Positions 44,923 to 54,688 of a stretch of DNA of 64,000 nucleotides are shown here, in pieces. The stretch is from Vibrio mexicanus (GTDB taxonomy: Bacteria; Pseudomonadota; Gammaproteobacteria; Enterobacterales; Vibrionaceae): positions 1 through 64,000 of the forward strand of contig NZ_JYJP01000145.1 in NCBI RefSeq assembly GCF_001012815.1, read 5' to 3'. The notes under the pieces were generated by a model that searched no databases, was not told the DNA's origin, and saw only the letters and a list, made by a program, of their open reading frames with translations. Position 1 is the stretch's first letter. Each line of letters begins with the position of its first letter. The translations under genes were made by a program, and so were the position numbers.

Positions 44923-47378
44923 CTAGCTATTTCCCGTTTCAATTAGATAATTCAGCACGTCTTTTTGATCCACCATCCCTTTGTACTGCATGTTTTCGTC
45001 CACCAGAACCCAAGGGAACTGGCGGTACTCTTTGGCGCACTGGAGGAGGTCAAGTAGAGGAGTATCGTGTGGTAGTTGAGTAAAATCGGTGCACATCATC
45101 TGATTCACAGTTCTCTTCCATTGCCGTGATTCTTGCTGGTCTCTAGATCGGTGCCCATTCTTGGTGTAAGAAAGAGGTTGATCTCTCTACGGCCCAAAAT
45201 ACCAACGCAACGTTTCTTGTCTAGTACAGGCACTGTTGGTGCAACCTCATCTCGGAAATACTCGTAGGCTAGCGACACAAAATCACCAGGGTCTAATGTA
45301 TGCTTACGCTCAGACGCTAACTCATAAATGGTGGAGTACTGTTGAGGGCCTCTGACGTGTAGCAAATCATCGAGCTTGGTTCGATAAGTAAAAGATTGCT
45401 CCAATTCCCAAGTCGGTAGTGGTTCAGAGAAGAAATAGCCTTGCATATAATCAACGCCAATTTCTTTTAACGCCACCACTTGCTCTTTGGACTCCACACC
45501 TTCCACCACGACAGTGATCCCCAAAGTATGAGCCAAGTAGGTAATGGCTTTGACGATATGGAAATTGGTCGTGCGTTTTTCGACATCTTGGACAAACTTT
45601 TTATCGACTTTCAGTATGTCGAAGTTAAAGTCGCTCAAGTAACTAAACGAGGAGTATCCAGTGCCGAAATCGTCAATCGCGATACTCACGCCATGCTTTC
45701 TCAGCTCATTAAACGCTTCCTTTTGCGATTGCTCGCTATCAAAATAAGCACTTTCTGTGAGTTCTATCGTCACGTATTCAGGAAGAGTTGAGTAAGTGTC
45801 CACCAATTCGGCCGTGTTGGTCAAAATATCACTGGCGCTCTGATGAGTATTGATCGAACGATTGACGGTGATCCCGATCTCAGCACCAAATTTGAACTGG
45901 ATATTTTCTAACTGCTGCATCGCAAGCTTGCCAACAATTCGATCAACTTCACTGATAACGCCAAGGTCCTCCGCGGTATTGATCAGCTCTTGCGTAGGAT
46001 GCACGATCTCATCACCCGATTTGAATCGACAAAGCGCCTCAAACTTCACGACTTGCCAACTGTTGGTTTCAACAATTGGCTGATAAAAGACCTCAATGGC
46101 TTCTGTTTTAATCGCCTCTGAAACAATCTGCTCGTATTTCTTACGATTTTCAACGCCTTCGTGGATTTCCTGATCGTAAAAATACAAAGTGGCTTGTGAA
46201 TCACCATGCATCTCCATCATGGCTTGAGCTGCATGGGAGATAGCACTGGATACACTGTTGGCGTCTTGCCCTAAAACGGATACGCCTATCTTACCATTAA
46301 GGATCTGGCTATGGCCCACTTTGGAACGATTCTTTATCTCAACAAAGTAACGTCTTAGCCTCGCTTGCAATGAACGGTGCTTATCAAGACTAATGTCATG
46401 GCTAAACTCGAGCGCAACGATAAAAATTCCATCGGCGAAATAACCATTGAGCTCGGCGCAAGGATTCTCCATTAAGTTAACAGCCATCTCTGCTGTTAAC
46501 TCAACGTCGTCTCCTTTAATGTCTGGCTTCATAACCATGATAAGGTGACCTGCTTTGGACAGATTATCCGCCCATCGCTGTGTTAAAGTGTCAATAAATG
46601 CCTGCTTTTTTAGAAGTTGTGTGGTCAACTCGATATCACTTCCAAGACCCTGCAACCGATTGAGATCATTAGAACGGTCAACCGTAATCGCCAAGTAGTA
46701 TTTGGGCTGTTCGTCTATTTCAATCGCTTGAATAGAGATGGATTCAGGATAAGTATGCCCTTTCGCGTGACGGGAAATCAGCTCTCCTGTCCAATACCCT
46801 TTCTCGGTGATGCTCCGCCACATTTGCTTATAGGTTTCTTCTGTGTGCTTTCCGGCATTGAAGATATTGGTATTCAACCCATAAATCTCGGCGAGTTTGT
46901 ACCCAGATTGACGTTCAAAATAGTGGTTGCAGGCAATAATTTTGGCATCCGCATCGGCTAGAACAATGCCGTGATGATCGTTTTCAAACAAAGTTTCAAA
47001 CAACTCAGCCAAAGACTGACTTTTAGGTATCAAAATAAGAGGTTTTACGTGCCCCTGAACAATGTCATGACCAAACTTTTCAATAAAAATATCGCAGAAT
47101 ACTAGATCATCATCGCCATTTTTAATGCAGCAATGGACATTTTGTGGTTGATTTTGTTTGTAAACTATAGAAACCGCGCGCTTTACGATACTTTGAGATC
47201 GTACAGTAAACATCTGCATCATCGAAGCAAGAGTCTGACCTTCGTTGGAAATGTTCAATTCATCTTGCTCACAAAGCGATTCGAAGCTAAACGACCTATC
47301 CGCTAGATTAAGCGTCCAAACGTACTCGGAGTCTCGCACTAACTCTGCCATCGTATGTTGCTTAGCCAGACTTTCCAT
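44923..47378 (-). CDS. PAS-degenerate GGDEF-EAL phosphodiesterase with CBS pair
   Basis: The main frame (47378-45105) encodes 757 residues: a PAS domain near residues 120-245 (FENDHHGIVLADADAKIIACN), a degenerate GGDEF region with no GGDEF signature, and an EAL domain (FEALCRF near 430, TIELTES, AIDDFGTGYSSF, VVEGVESK) that keeps the catalytic residues. One CBS repeat follows. A second CBS repeat (FPWVLVDENMQYKGMVDQKD) is in another frame at 44923-45108, joined by GTGA overlap. Adding one base near 45117-45120 fuses them into a normal CBS pair, so the intact protein is probably about 818 residues. The alternative is a separate coupled 61-residue protein. It should hydrolyse c-di-GMP, with CBS-bound nucleotide as possible control. 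Confidence 0.8.
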
Positions 47379-47633
47379 ATCTTCATTCCCAAACGAGCGC
47401 TACAAAGCTTCATTACTATAAGCCTAGGATAGTATGTGTTTATTTTCACAGAACATCCGCATATTTAATGAGGTCAAGAGCTCAGTTTTCATTGATTTAA
47501 ACTATCGGATAAACAAAGCGTTATCGTCTATCTTTAATTTAATCATTTAAGTGCAATAGCCACACTGATATTGAGCTAGATACTCTATCCACAAGTCGCT
47601 ATAATTCGCGCTCCCTAGAGTAGAGGTTATTTT

Positions 47634-49978
47634 ATGTACAGCAACACAACTCCTATCCACGAGCGAAAGAAATATTGGGCAGAGTGCTTTGGCACGGCCA
47701 AATTTCTACCCACTAGTCGAAAAGAGATGGATGCTCTGGGTTGGGATAGCTGTGACATTATCATTGTGACTGGCGACGCTTACGTCGATCACCCAAGTTT
47801 TGGTATGGCTATCATTGGTCGACTACTCGAAGCGCAAGGCTTTCGCGTTGGCATCATTGCTCAACCTGACTGGAGCAATAAAAATGCCTTCATGAAACTC
47901 GGAAAACCAAATCTATTTTTTGGTATTACCGCAGGTAACATGGACTCGATGATCAACCGTTACACAGCAGATAAAAAGCTGCGTCACGATGATGCTTACA
48001 CGCCAAATAACGAAGGCGGTAAACGCCCTGATCGCGCAACACTGGTCTACTCCCAGCGTTGTCGCGAAGCGTATAAAGATGCGCCTATTGTACTAGGGGG
48101 TATTGAGGCAAGCCTCCGTCGCGTGGCTCACTACGATTACTGGTCTGACAAAGTTCGTCGCTCAGTGCTGTTTGATGCAAAAGCCGATATTCTTTTGTTC
48201 GGTAATGCCGAGCGCGCCCTTGTAGAAGTAGCCCATCGTTTAGCCGATGGCGAAAACATTGCTGATCTAACCAATGTTCGCGGTACTGCTGTCAACTTAG
48301 CTGAGCTACCAGAAGGCTACACTGTGATTGATTCCTCACGAATCGAGAAACCAAGCAAAGCCTCATTTGTGGTTCAAAATCCTTATCAGGTTGAGGAGCA
48401 GTGTGATACCAAGAAAACCGAAGAGCCAGAGGCGAAACCCATTACCATTCGCCCTTCAAGGCACGATGCGAAAACGACTGCTGTACGTTTGCCACCCTTC
48501 GAAAAGCTAAACAACGACCGTGTATTGTACGCGCACTCTAGCCGTATTCTGCACTTAGAAACCAATCCATATTCTGGCCGTGCGCTGATCCAGCGCCACG
48601 GTAACCGCGAGCTTTGGGTCAACCAAGCGCCAATTCCACTCTCTACCGAAGAGATGGATTATGTGTTTGGCCTGCCATACGCGCGTGTTCCTCACCCTAT
48701 GTACGGCAAAGCAAAAATCCCTGCTTACGACATGATCAAAACATCGGTCAACATCATGCGTGGCTGTTTTGGTGGCTGCTCATTCTGTTCAATCACAGAG
48801 CACGAAGGTCGTATCATTCAGAACCGTTCTAAAGAGTCGATTTTGAATGAGCTCGAAGAGATTCGCGATAAGGTTCCAGGTTTCACGGGCACCATTTCAG
48901 ACCTAGGTGGTCCAACCGCAAACATGTACCGCTTGGGATGTAACGACCCTAAAGCGGAAGCGAACTGTCGCCGACCATCTTGTGTGTTCCCAGGTATCTG
49001 TAACAAGCTCAATACCGACCACAAGCACACAATCGACTTGTACCGTGAAGCACGCAAAGTCAAAGGTATCAAGAAGGTCATGATCGCCTCAGGTGTGCGT
49101 TACGATCTGGCGATTGAATCGCCTGAATACGTTCGTGAGCTCGTCACTCACCACGTTGGTGGATACTTAAAGATTGCTCCAGAGCATACGGAAAAAGGCC
49201 CATTGGACCTTATGATGAAACCAGGAATGGGCACCTATGACCGCTTCAAAGAGATGTTCGAAAAGTACAGTGAAGAAGCAGGCAAGAAGCAGTACTTAAT
49301 TCCTTACTTCATCTCGGCTCACCCGGGAACGGAAGATGAAGATATGCTCAACCTTGCGTTGTGGCTGAAAAAGAACAACTTTGAGTGTGACCAAGTTCAG
49401 AACTTCTACCCATCACCAATGTGTAATGCGACGTCGATGTATTACTCAGAAACAAACCCGCTTAAGCGTGTTAAGTACAAGCGTCGTGAAGAAGTGCCTG
49501 TAGCGAAAGGTGAACGTCAACGTCGTTTGCATAAAGCACTACTTCGCTACCATGATCCAGACAACTGGAAGATCATTCGTGAAGCACTGACAGACATGGG
49601 TAAAAAGCACCTCATTGGTGACAAACCTCACTGCCTAGTGCCTGAAGAAGATATTGATTCTAAAACGCCGGCTCAAAGACGTAAGTCAGGACGCCACGGC
49701 GCTAACCGCTTCGCGACCAAACACACCAAAGGCCAACCTGGCTTTGGGGCATTACGTCAAGGTGGTAACAAGCAAAGTGGAAACAAACAAGGCAGCAAAC
49801 ATCAAGCGATGGTAAGCCAGGCGTAAATAAAAATGGCGCCCGCAACCCAAACCAGAACAATGGTTCTCAAGGCCAAAAGACGCAGGGCAACCGCTCTCAA
49901 GGCCATACGGGTAGACCTCAAGGTCAAAACAGCAAACCTCAAAGCCAAGGTGGAAACCGTAAGCCTAAACGTCGTTAA
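47634..49978 (+). CDS. YgiQ family radical SAM protein
   Basis: A radical SAM protein of the YgiQ family (730 residues to the stop at 49826). The cluster motif is CFGGCSFCSI (Cys-x3-Cys-x2-Cys) near residue 377. An N-terminal DUF3362/B12-like region covers residues 20-170. The C-terminal part is basic and rich in Gly, Gln and Asn. After the stop, a second frame continues the same character (GKPGVNKNGARNPNQ to RKPKRR) until a stop at 49976-49978. One missing base near 49807 would link them, giving about 781 residues. YgiQ proteins are widespread but their reaction is not established. The tail may bind RNA or ribosomes (inference). Confidence 0.85.
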
Positions 49979-49995
49979 ACCCCACATTAACCATT

Positions 49996-50034
49996 AAAAA
50001 ACCGCCAACGAATACTCTTCGTTGGCGGTTTTTT
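49996..50034 (+). terminator. Strong rho-independent terminator
   Basis: A 15-bp stem (AAAACCGCCAACGAA pairing with TTCGTTGGCGGTTTT) with a 5-base loop and a six-T tail. It ends the YgiQ gene and probably also the convergent chemosensory operon. Confidence 0.85.
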
Positions 50035-50054
50035 GTATCCATGCCCTTATGTAG

Positions 50055-51674
50055 TTAGTCTTTCCGATTTAGGACATACTCAATAAAGTCGTCGTGTTCC
50101 AGTGGTTTACTGAAGTAATATCCTTGTATGTACTGAACATTTTTGGCTCGGGCGTAAATTAACTGTTCGAGCGTTTCTACCCCTTCGGCTACCACTGGTC
50201 TATCTAAGTTTTGCGCCAGTGATGCAATGGAGTTGAACACGGTTTGCAGGCGCACATCCGTCACCACTTCTGTTACAAAAGCTCTATCGATTTTGATTTC
50301 ATCAAAGCTCAAGCGACACAAGTAACTCAAACTCGAAAAACCCGTTCCGAAATCATCAATTGAGACTCTAAAACCTATCGACTGCAACTGTTCAAGCACT
50401 TGATTGACATAATTAAAATTGTCTACCAACGCTGATTCTGTAAGTTCTAACTTAATTTGGCTTGGGTATAGATCGTGGCGTTCAATATACTCAGTCAGCT
50501 TATCAACAAAGTCGACATCGAGTATTTCCACTACGCTAATATTCAGCGCGAAAATTAGCTCCATACAGTCAATGCCTTTGGCTTCTAGTCCCTTTACTAA
50601 CTCACTTAACTTACGAATGTTAAATTGAGTCAGCATGCCGATGTCACCCAACTTTTCAGCGATCGGGATAAACTCTACCGGTGACACCATTTGCCCATGC
50701 AAAACCCAACGAATTAGACACTCGGCACCACATACGGCTTCGCTATCTGATTCATGAATCGGCTGAAAAACAATAAAGAAATGCTCATCTAACTTATCTT
50801 GAGCAATCGCTGCACGAAACTCAGTTTCAAGGTTGTTTTGATGCTCAATTTGGCGGGCTAAGGCCTCTTGGAACTCCGCCAACCTTACCCGTTCTGACAA
50901 CACATCTAAAATCGCCATTTCAGCCTTGTTTAGGCTCTGTTCGTGCTGATCGCCTTCCCCTTCTTCGTAATAACCTAACGCCACATTGCTGAAGAAGTGA
51001 TGGCCGTTGAAGTGAAAAGGCTCATTGAGCGCGGCGTAAAAGCGTTCAATGTCCACATCCACACTTCTTGGAATAAAGATGTTAAAGCTGTCTGTGGAGT
51101 GTTTACTGCAAATGGCTTCGCCAATTTCGTTACTGACTCGCGCGAGAATTTCCATGAATACCAGATTCGCAACCGCCGTCCCCCAAATTTCATTGATCCG
51201 TTGATAGTTACAAATACGCACACAGCAGACCAAACCATAAGAAAACTCAGATGAGATTTTGGAGAGAAACGCTTCACGATAAAGTAAACCAGTGTGTGGA
51301 TCTTGAGTGGAAAGTTGGCGGTTGAGTCTTCTGGTGGCGATGAGTTCATTGAGGTCGGTTAAATAAACAATGAAGTAATCTCGGTATCCAATCAAGAAAA
51401 GCTTCGTCCATTCCACATTTCTATCGGGGTAATTGATCCCCATCTCAATGTTGAGTTCTGTATGGCTTTCAACACTCGCCAGAACTTCTTTTAAGACATC
51501 TCTGGGGTAATAGTCTTCATCGACAAAGCTAACCGAACAGTCTTCCAAACTGTGTCCTTTCCCCACTCTAAGCAAAACTTCTGCTTGATGGGAAATCTCC
51601 AAAATGCGCAAGTCTTTGTCCACCAACAGGTAGGCAATCTCCATCGCACTAATATGATCACTTACATTATTCAT
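50055..51674 (-). CDS. EAL phosphodiesterase with degenerate GGDEF, chemosensory output
   Basis: A 539-residue soluble protein. An N-terminal PAS-like region (residues 10-105) precedes a GGDEF fold lacking the signature (SKHSTDSFNIF). The EAL domain (residues 290-535) has ECL in place of EAL, so the first metal glutamate is kept, with ALNIS, LELTESALV, SIDDFGTGFSSL, EIKIDRAFV and VAEGVETLE. It should degrade c-di-GMP to pGpG. Its start lies inside the cheB 3-prime end (8-base overlap), making it the last gene of the operon. It therefore may be the output of the chemosensory array, changing c-di-GMP rather than flagellar rotation. Confidence 0.82.
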   Translation of the reverse strand: MNNVSDHISAMEIAYLLVDKDLRILEISHQAEVLLRVGKGHSLEDCSVSFVDEDYYPRDVLKEVLASVESHTELNIEMGINYPDRNVEWTKLFLIGYRDYFIVYLTDLNELIATRRLNRQLSTQDPHTGLLYREAFLSKISSEFSYGLVCCVRICNYQRINEIWGTAVANLVFMEILARVSNEIGEAICSKHSTDSFNIFIPRSVDVDIERFYAALNEPFHFNGHHFFSNVALGYYEEGEGDQHEQSLNKAEMAILDVLSERVRLAEFQEALARQIEHQNNLETEFRAAIAQDKLDEHFFIVFQPIHESDSEAVCGAECLIRWVLHGQMVSPVEFIPIAEKLGDIGMLTQFNIRKLSELVKGLEAKGIDCMELIFALNISVVEILDVDFVDKLTEYIERHDLYPSQIKLELTESALVDNFNYVNQVLEQLQSIGFRVSIDDFGTGFSSLSYLCRLSFDEIKIDRAFVTEVVTDVRLQTVFNSIASLAQNLDRPVVAEGVETLEQLIYARAKNVQYIQGYYFSKPLEHDDFIEYVLNRKD

Positions 51675-52757
51675 GATCCATCAAAGCCTTTGTTATTTGA
51701 CTGGGTAACGCAGATAGAGAACAAACTGCTCTCACGCCGCCTTTCGCGACCGCTTCCTTAGGCATTCCAAACACCAAGCAGCTCTCTTCGTCTTGAGCAA
51801 AAGTCATTGCCCCTGCCTTTTTGAGCTCTAACATTCCTTGCGCTCCATCATCTCCCATGCCAGTAAGAATAACGCCAACCGCTCTTTCTCCAGCAGCTTG
51901 AGCGGCTGACCGAAAAAGCACATCCACAGAGGGTTTATGACGTGACACCATAGGCCCATCTTTTAAGTTTAGATAAAGTTGCTGACCTTCGCGCTGCAAT
52001 GTGACATGGCGATCTCCGGGGCAATGTAGACCACGCTATTTTCAACTTTCTGGCCGTCTTTCGCCTCGACAACACTATGTTGAGTAAGACTATCAAGTCG
52101 CTCGGCAAAAGCTTGGGTGAATTTGGGAGGCATATGTTGAACAATCACGATAGGCGGCATATTCATTGGGAGTTCAGAAAGTAGCAACCTAAGGGCTTCA
52201 GTGCCACCTGTCGATGCACCTATCACCAGCAACTTACCCTGGTCTAACTTACCCTCTTCCAATAAGCTTTCAGGGGGCCTCGATTCTAAAATCACATCCG
52301 CTGTATGCTTCTGACGAAAACTTTCTTCTGAGGTATATTTTAGCGGCTTGACCGTCACTTGAGCAGCCTTACGCAACGCACTAAATATCTGTTTTACTTC
52401 AGGAGAGTGGATGAACTCTGTGAGCTGAGCTTGGGGTTTATCTATCACCTCAATCGCCCCGCTCGACATTGCTTCGAGAGTCAACTCTGGCCGATGTTCG
52501 GTATGGGTGGAACAGATGACCGTTGGCGTGGGACGCTCAGACATGATCTGTTTAAGAAAAGCGATCCCATCCATTTTCGGCATCACGATATCGAGCAGTA
52601 CCACGTCGGGCCAACTTTTAGTCATCTTCCGCCAAGCTAGTATTGGGTCAGGGGCTGAGCCTATGACCTCCATGTCATGTTCATTGTCGATGACCTCACC
52701 GAGCACTTGGCGAATCACCGCAGAGTCATCAACAATAAATACTCGAATCGGCTTCAT
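51667..52757 (-). pseudogene. cheB: CheB receptor methylesterase, frameshifted
   Basis: Two frames join to about 363 residues. The receiver has phospho-acceptor Asp56 in LLDIVMPKMDG. The methylesterase domain has Ser in GASTGGTEAL, His in VQHMPPKFT and Asp in GMGDDGAQG. The G run at 52018-52021 (plus strand) is one short: a fifth base gives YIAPGDRHVTLQREG and reconnects the halves. CheB removes methyl groups from receptor glutamates during adaptation. It overlaps cheR by four bases and the EAL gene by eight, so it is in the middle of the operon. Confidence 0.9.
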
Positions 52758-53557
52758 TCTCCTACCTTACGATAGATACAGGTTTCTATCGGTTCCATGT
52801 TGGGATGATTTTTTATAATATTTTCGCTGTGCCCAAGTAGCAGCAACCCGCCAATGTTGAGTTGGTCAATCACCTTCTTAGCTAGCGATTGTTGTGTACT
52901 TTGGTCAAAGTAGATCAGGACATTACGCAGCATTATGATGTCGAAAGTTTCACCGACATCGTCTTCTATAAGATTCATGACTTTGAACTGGCATCGTTGC
53001 TGGATGGCTTTGCTCAAGATGAAGTGATCACTGAACTCCCCAACTCCCTTCAAACAATACGTTCGGCGGTAATAACTCGGAATTTTTTCCGCTAAGCTCA
53101 ACTCATACTGACAACGCTTGGCAGTTTCGATTGCTTGCTTTGATACATCGGTGCCCAGTACTTGCCAATTACTGACTTCTAACGCATCCGATAGCACCAT
53201 TGCCAAACTGTAAACTTCTTCTCCTGTCGAACAGGCTGCACTCCAAACTTTCAGCGGTTGGTGAATCTGCTTTTGCTGCAGGTAGTTAGTTAGATAATTA
53301 AACTGACGAGGCTCTCGGAAAAAGTAAGTTTCATGAACGGTGAGCCTATCAATAAAAACCCCAAGTTCCGTTTTTCCGCTTTCATCCTGTATGCGTTCTA
53401 GGTACTGCGTGTAACTCGAGCATTGTGAATCGCGCAATCGACTCGCCAGTCGATTTTCAACCATAGTGAGTTTATGTTCAGCAATACGAATACCTGTATG
53501 CCTTTCAAATAGTTGCTGCACCTGTAAGAAATCCATTTCACTCATCGCAGCGGTCAT
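52754..53557 (-). CDS. cheR: CheR receptor methyltransferase
   Basis: A 267-residue SAM-dependent methyltransferase. The N-terminal helical domain (residues 1-75) is followed by the Rossmann fold with SAM motif VWSAACSTGEEVYSLAM near residue 100. The C-terminal part has MLRNVLIYFDQ, a typical CheR sequence. CheR methylates glutamates on chemoreceptors. It precedes cheB with a four-base overlap. Confidence 0.92.
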   Translation of the reverse strand: MTAAMSEMDFLQVQQLFERHTGIRIAEHKLTMVENRLASRLRDSQCSSYTQYLERIQDESGKTELGVFIDRLTVHETYFFREPRQFNYLTNYLQQKQIHQPLKVWSAACSTGEEVYSLAMVLSDALEVSNWQVLGTDVSKQAIETAKRCQYELSLAEKIPSYYRRTYCLKGVGEFSDHFILSKAIQQRCQFKVMNLIEDDVGETFDIIMLRNVLIYFDQSTQQSLAKKVIDQLNIGGLLLLGHSENIIKNHPNMEPIETCIYRKVGE

Positions 53558-53595
53558 AACGTATTCCTAAGCTCCATGCTTTTAATGCCCATGGT

Positions 53596-54135
53596 CTAAA
53601 CTCTCAGGCTTCTTCGCTGAAACTGAAGAATCAGCTCGTTGAGAACACTGCTATCGAACAGGGCCTTCATGTTCAATATCGGTACGGCCACCCCATTAAC
53701 GTTAATCATGGTCAGAATAAAGTTCCCGGGAACGACTGATCCAAACGCTGGCTTGTTGACAATGGTATGGTCGCTAATGACCTCGATAGATCGAACTCGC
53801 GCCACCAGCAACCCAATCGACATAGCCTCTTGCGTTTTGTTATCGGTCGCTTCATAGAGAACAATGCAACTGTATTTGTCATACTCTTCTTGACGGTTAA
53901 GTCCAAGTCGGCGACTTGCGTCAATAACAGGCACAACACTGCCCCGAACATTAATCACGCCACTGACAATGTCTGGGCACATAGGAACTCGCGTCAGCGC
54001 CCCCTTTTCAATCACCTCTTTGGTACTGTTAATCGGAATGGCAAATATTTCGTTGGCGACTTCAACAAACAATAAACCTGTATCTGAATTGGCTGCGTCA
54101 ACGATACTGTTGTCTATTTCGTCACTCATCGCCAC
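53596..54135 (-). CDS. CheW-type coupling protein
   Basis: A 179-residue CheW-like protein with an SH3-like double barrel: FVEVANEIFAIPINSTKEVIE, RVPMCPDIVSGVINVRGSVVPVIDA and SFGSVVPGNF-type segments. It overlaps the upstream CheW gene by 14 bases. It couples receptors to CheA. The C-terminal helix (residues 160-179) is longer than in minimal CheW. Confidence 0.88.
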   Translation of the reverse strand: MAMSDEIDNSIVDAANSDTGLLFVEVANEIFAIPINSTKEVIEKGALTRVPMCPDIVSGVINVRGSVVPVIDASRRLGLNRQEEYDKYSCIVLYEATDNKTQEAMSIGLLVARVRSIEVISDHTIVNKPAFGSVVPGNFILTMINVNGVAVPILNMKALFDSSVLNELILQFQRRSLRV

Positions 54136-54688
54136 TCCTCACATCCATTTTGCCCGTCATGACGCTCGCTGTATTCACCCATTGGACGTACTCCTGAGTC
54201 AGCAATTTGTCGATGTCGAGAATGGTCAACAGGCGTCCATTGAGCTTGGCGATCCCCTTCAAAAGGGGACTTTCTATTGAGTAGGGAAGTTCAGGAATCG
54301 GCTCTAATTGAGAATCCTCAAGGTCGAGCACCTGAGAAACCATGTCCACTTTGTTGCCCAACAGATACTGTTTGCCATTAACGCGCGCTTCGGTGATCAC
54401 CACACACGTTCGAGGAGTCTCTGGCTGGTAGGGTTTATCGATACACAATGCCAAGTCAAACACAGGGATAATCTGACCACGGAGGTTCATCGCGCCTTTG
54501 ACATGGTCTGGCGCTCCGGCTATTGGCTCAACATCAGGATACTCCATAATCTCCCTGATTCGGGCAATCGGGTAGGCGAAATAGCTATCAGAAAGTCTGA
54601 ACTCTAAATACTTTTCGTGCCCGACCGATTGAGCCGAGTTATCTGAGCTAGGAGAGCTGGCAATGTTCATCACAGGCTTCTTCCTCAA
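54122..54688 (-). CDS. CheW-type coupling protein, second copy
   Basis: A 188-residue CheW-like protein, distinct from its neighbour: FRLSDSYFAYPIARIREIMEY, PDHVKGAMNLRGQIIPVFDLAL and LLKGIAKLNGRLLTILDIDKLL. Two CheW proteins in one operon are common in complex arrays. It overlaps the receptor gene by four bases. Confidence 0.88.
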   Translation of the reverse strand: MRKKPVMNIASSPSSDNSAQSVGHEKYLEFRLSDSYFAYPIARIREIMEYPDVEPIAGAPDHVKGAMNLRGQIIPVFDLALCIDKPYQPETPRTCVVITEARVNGKQYLLGNKVDMVSQVLDLEDSQLEPIPELPYSIESPLLKGIAKLNGRLLTILDIDKLLTQEYVQWVNTASVMTGKMDVRSGDE

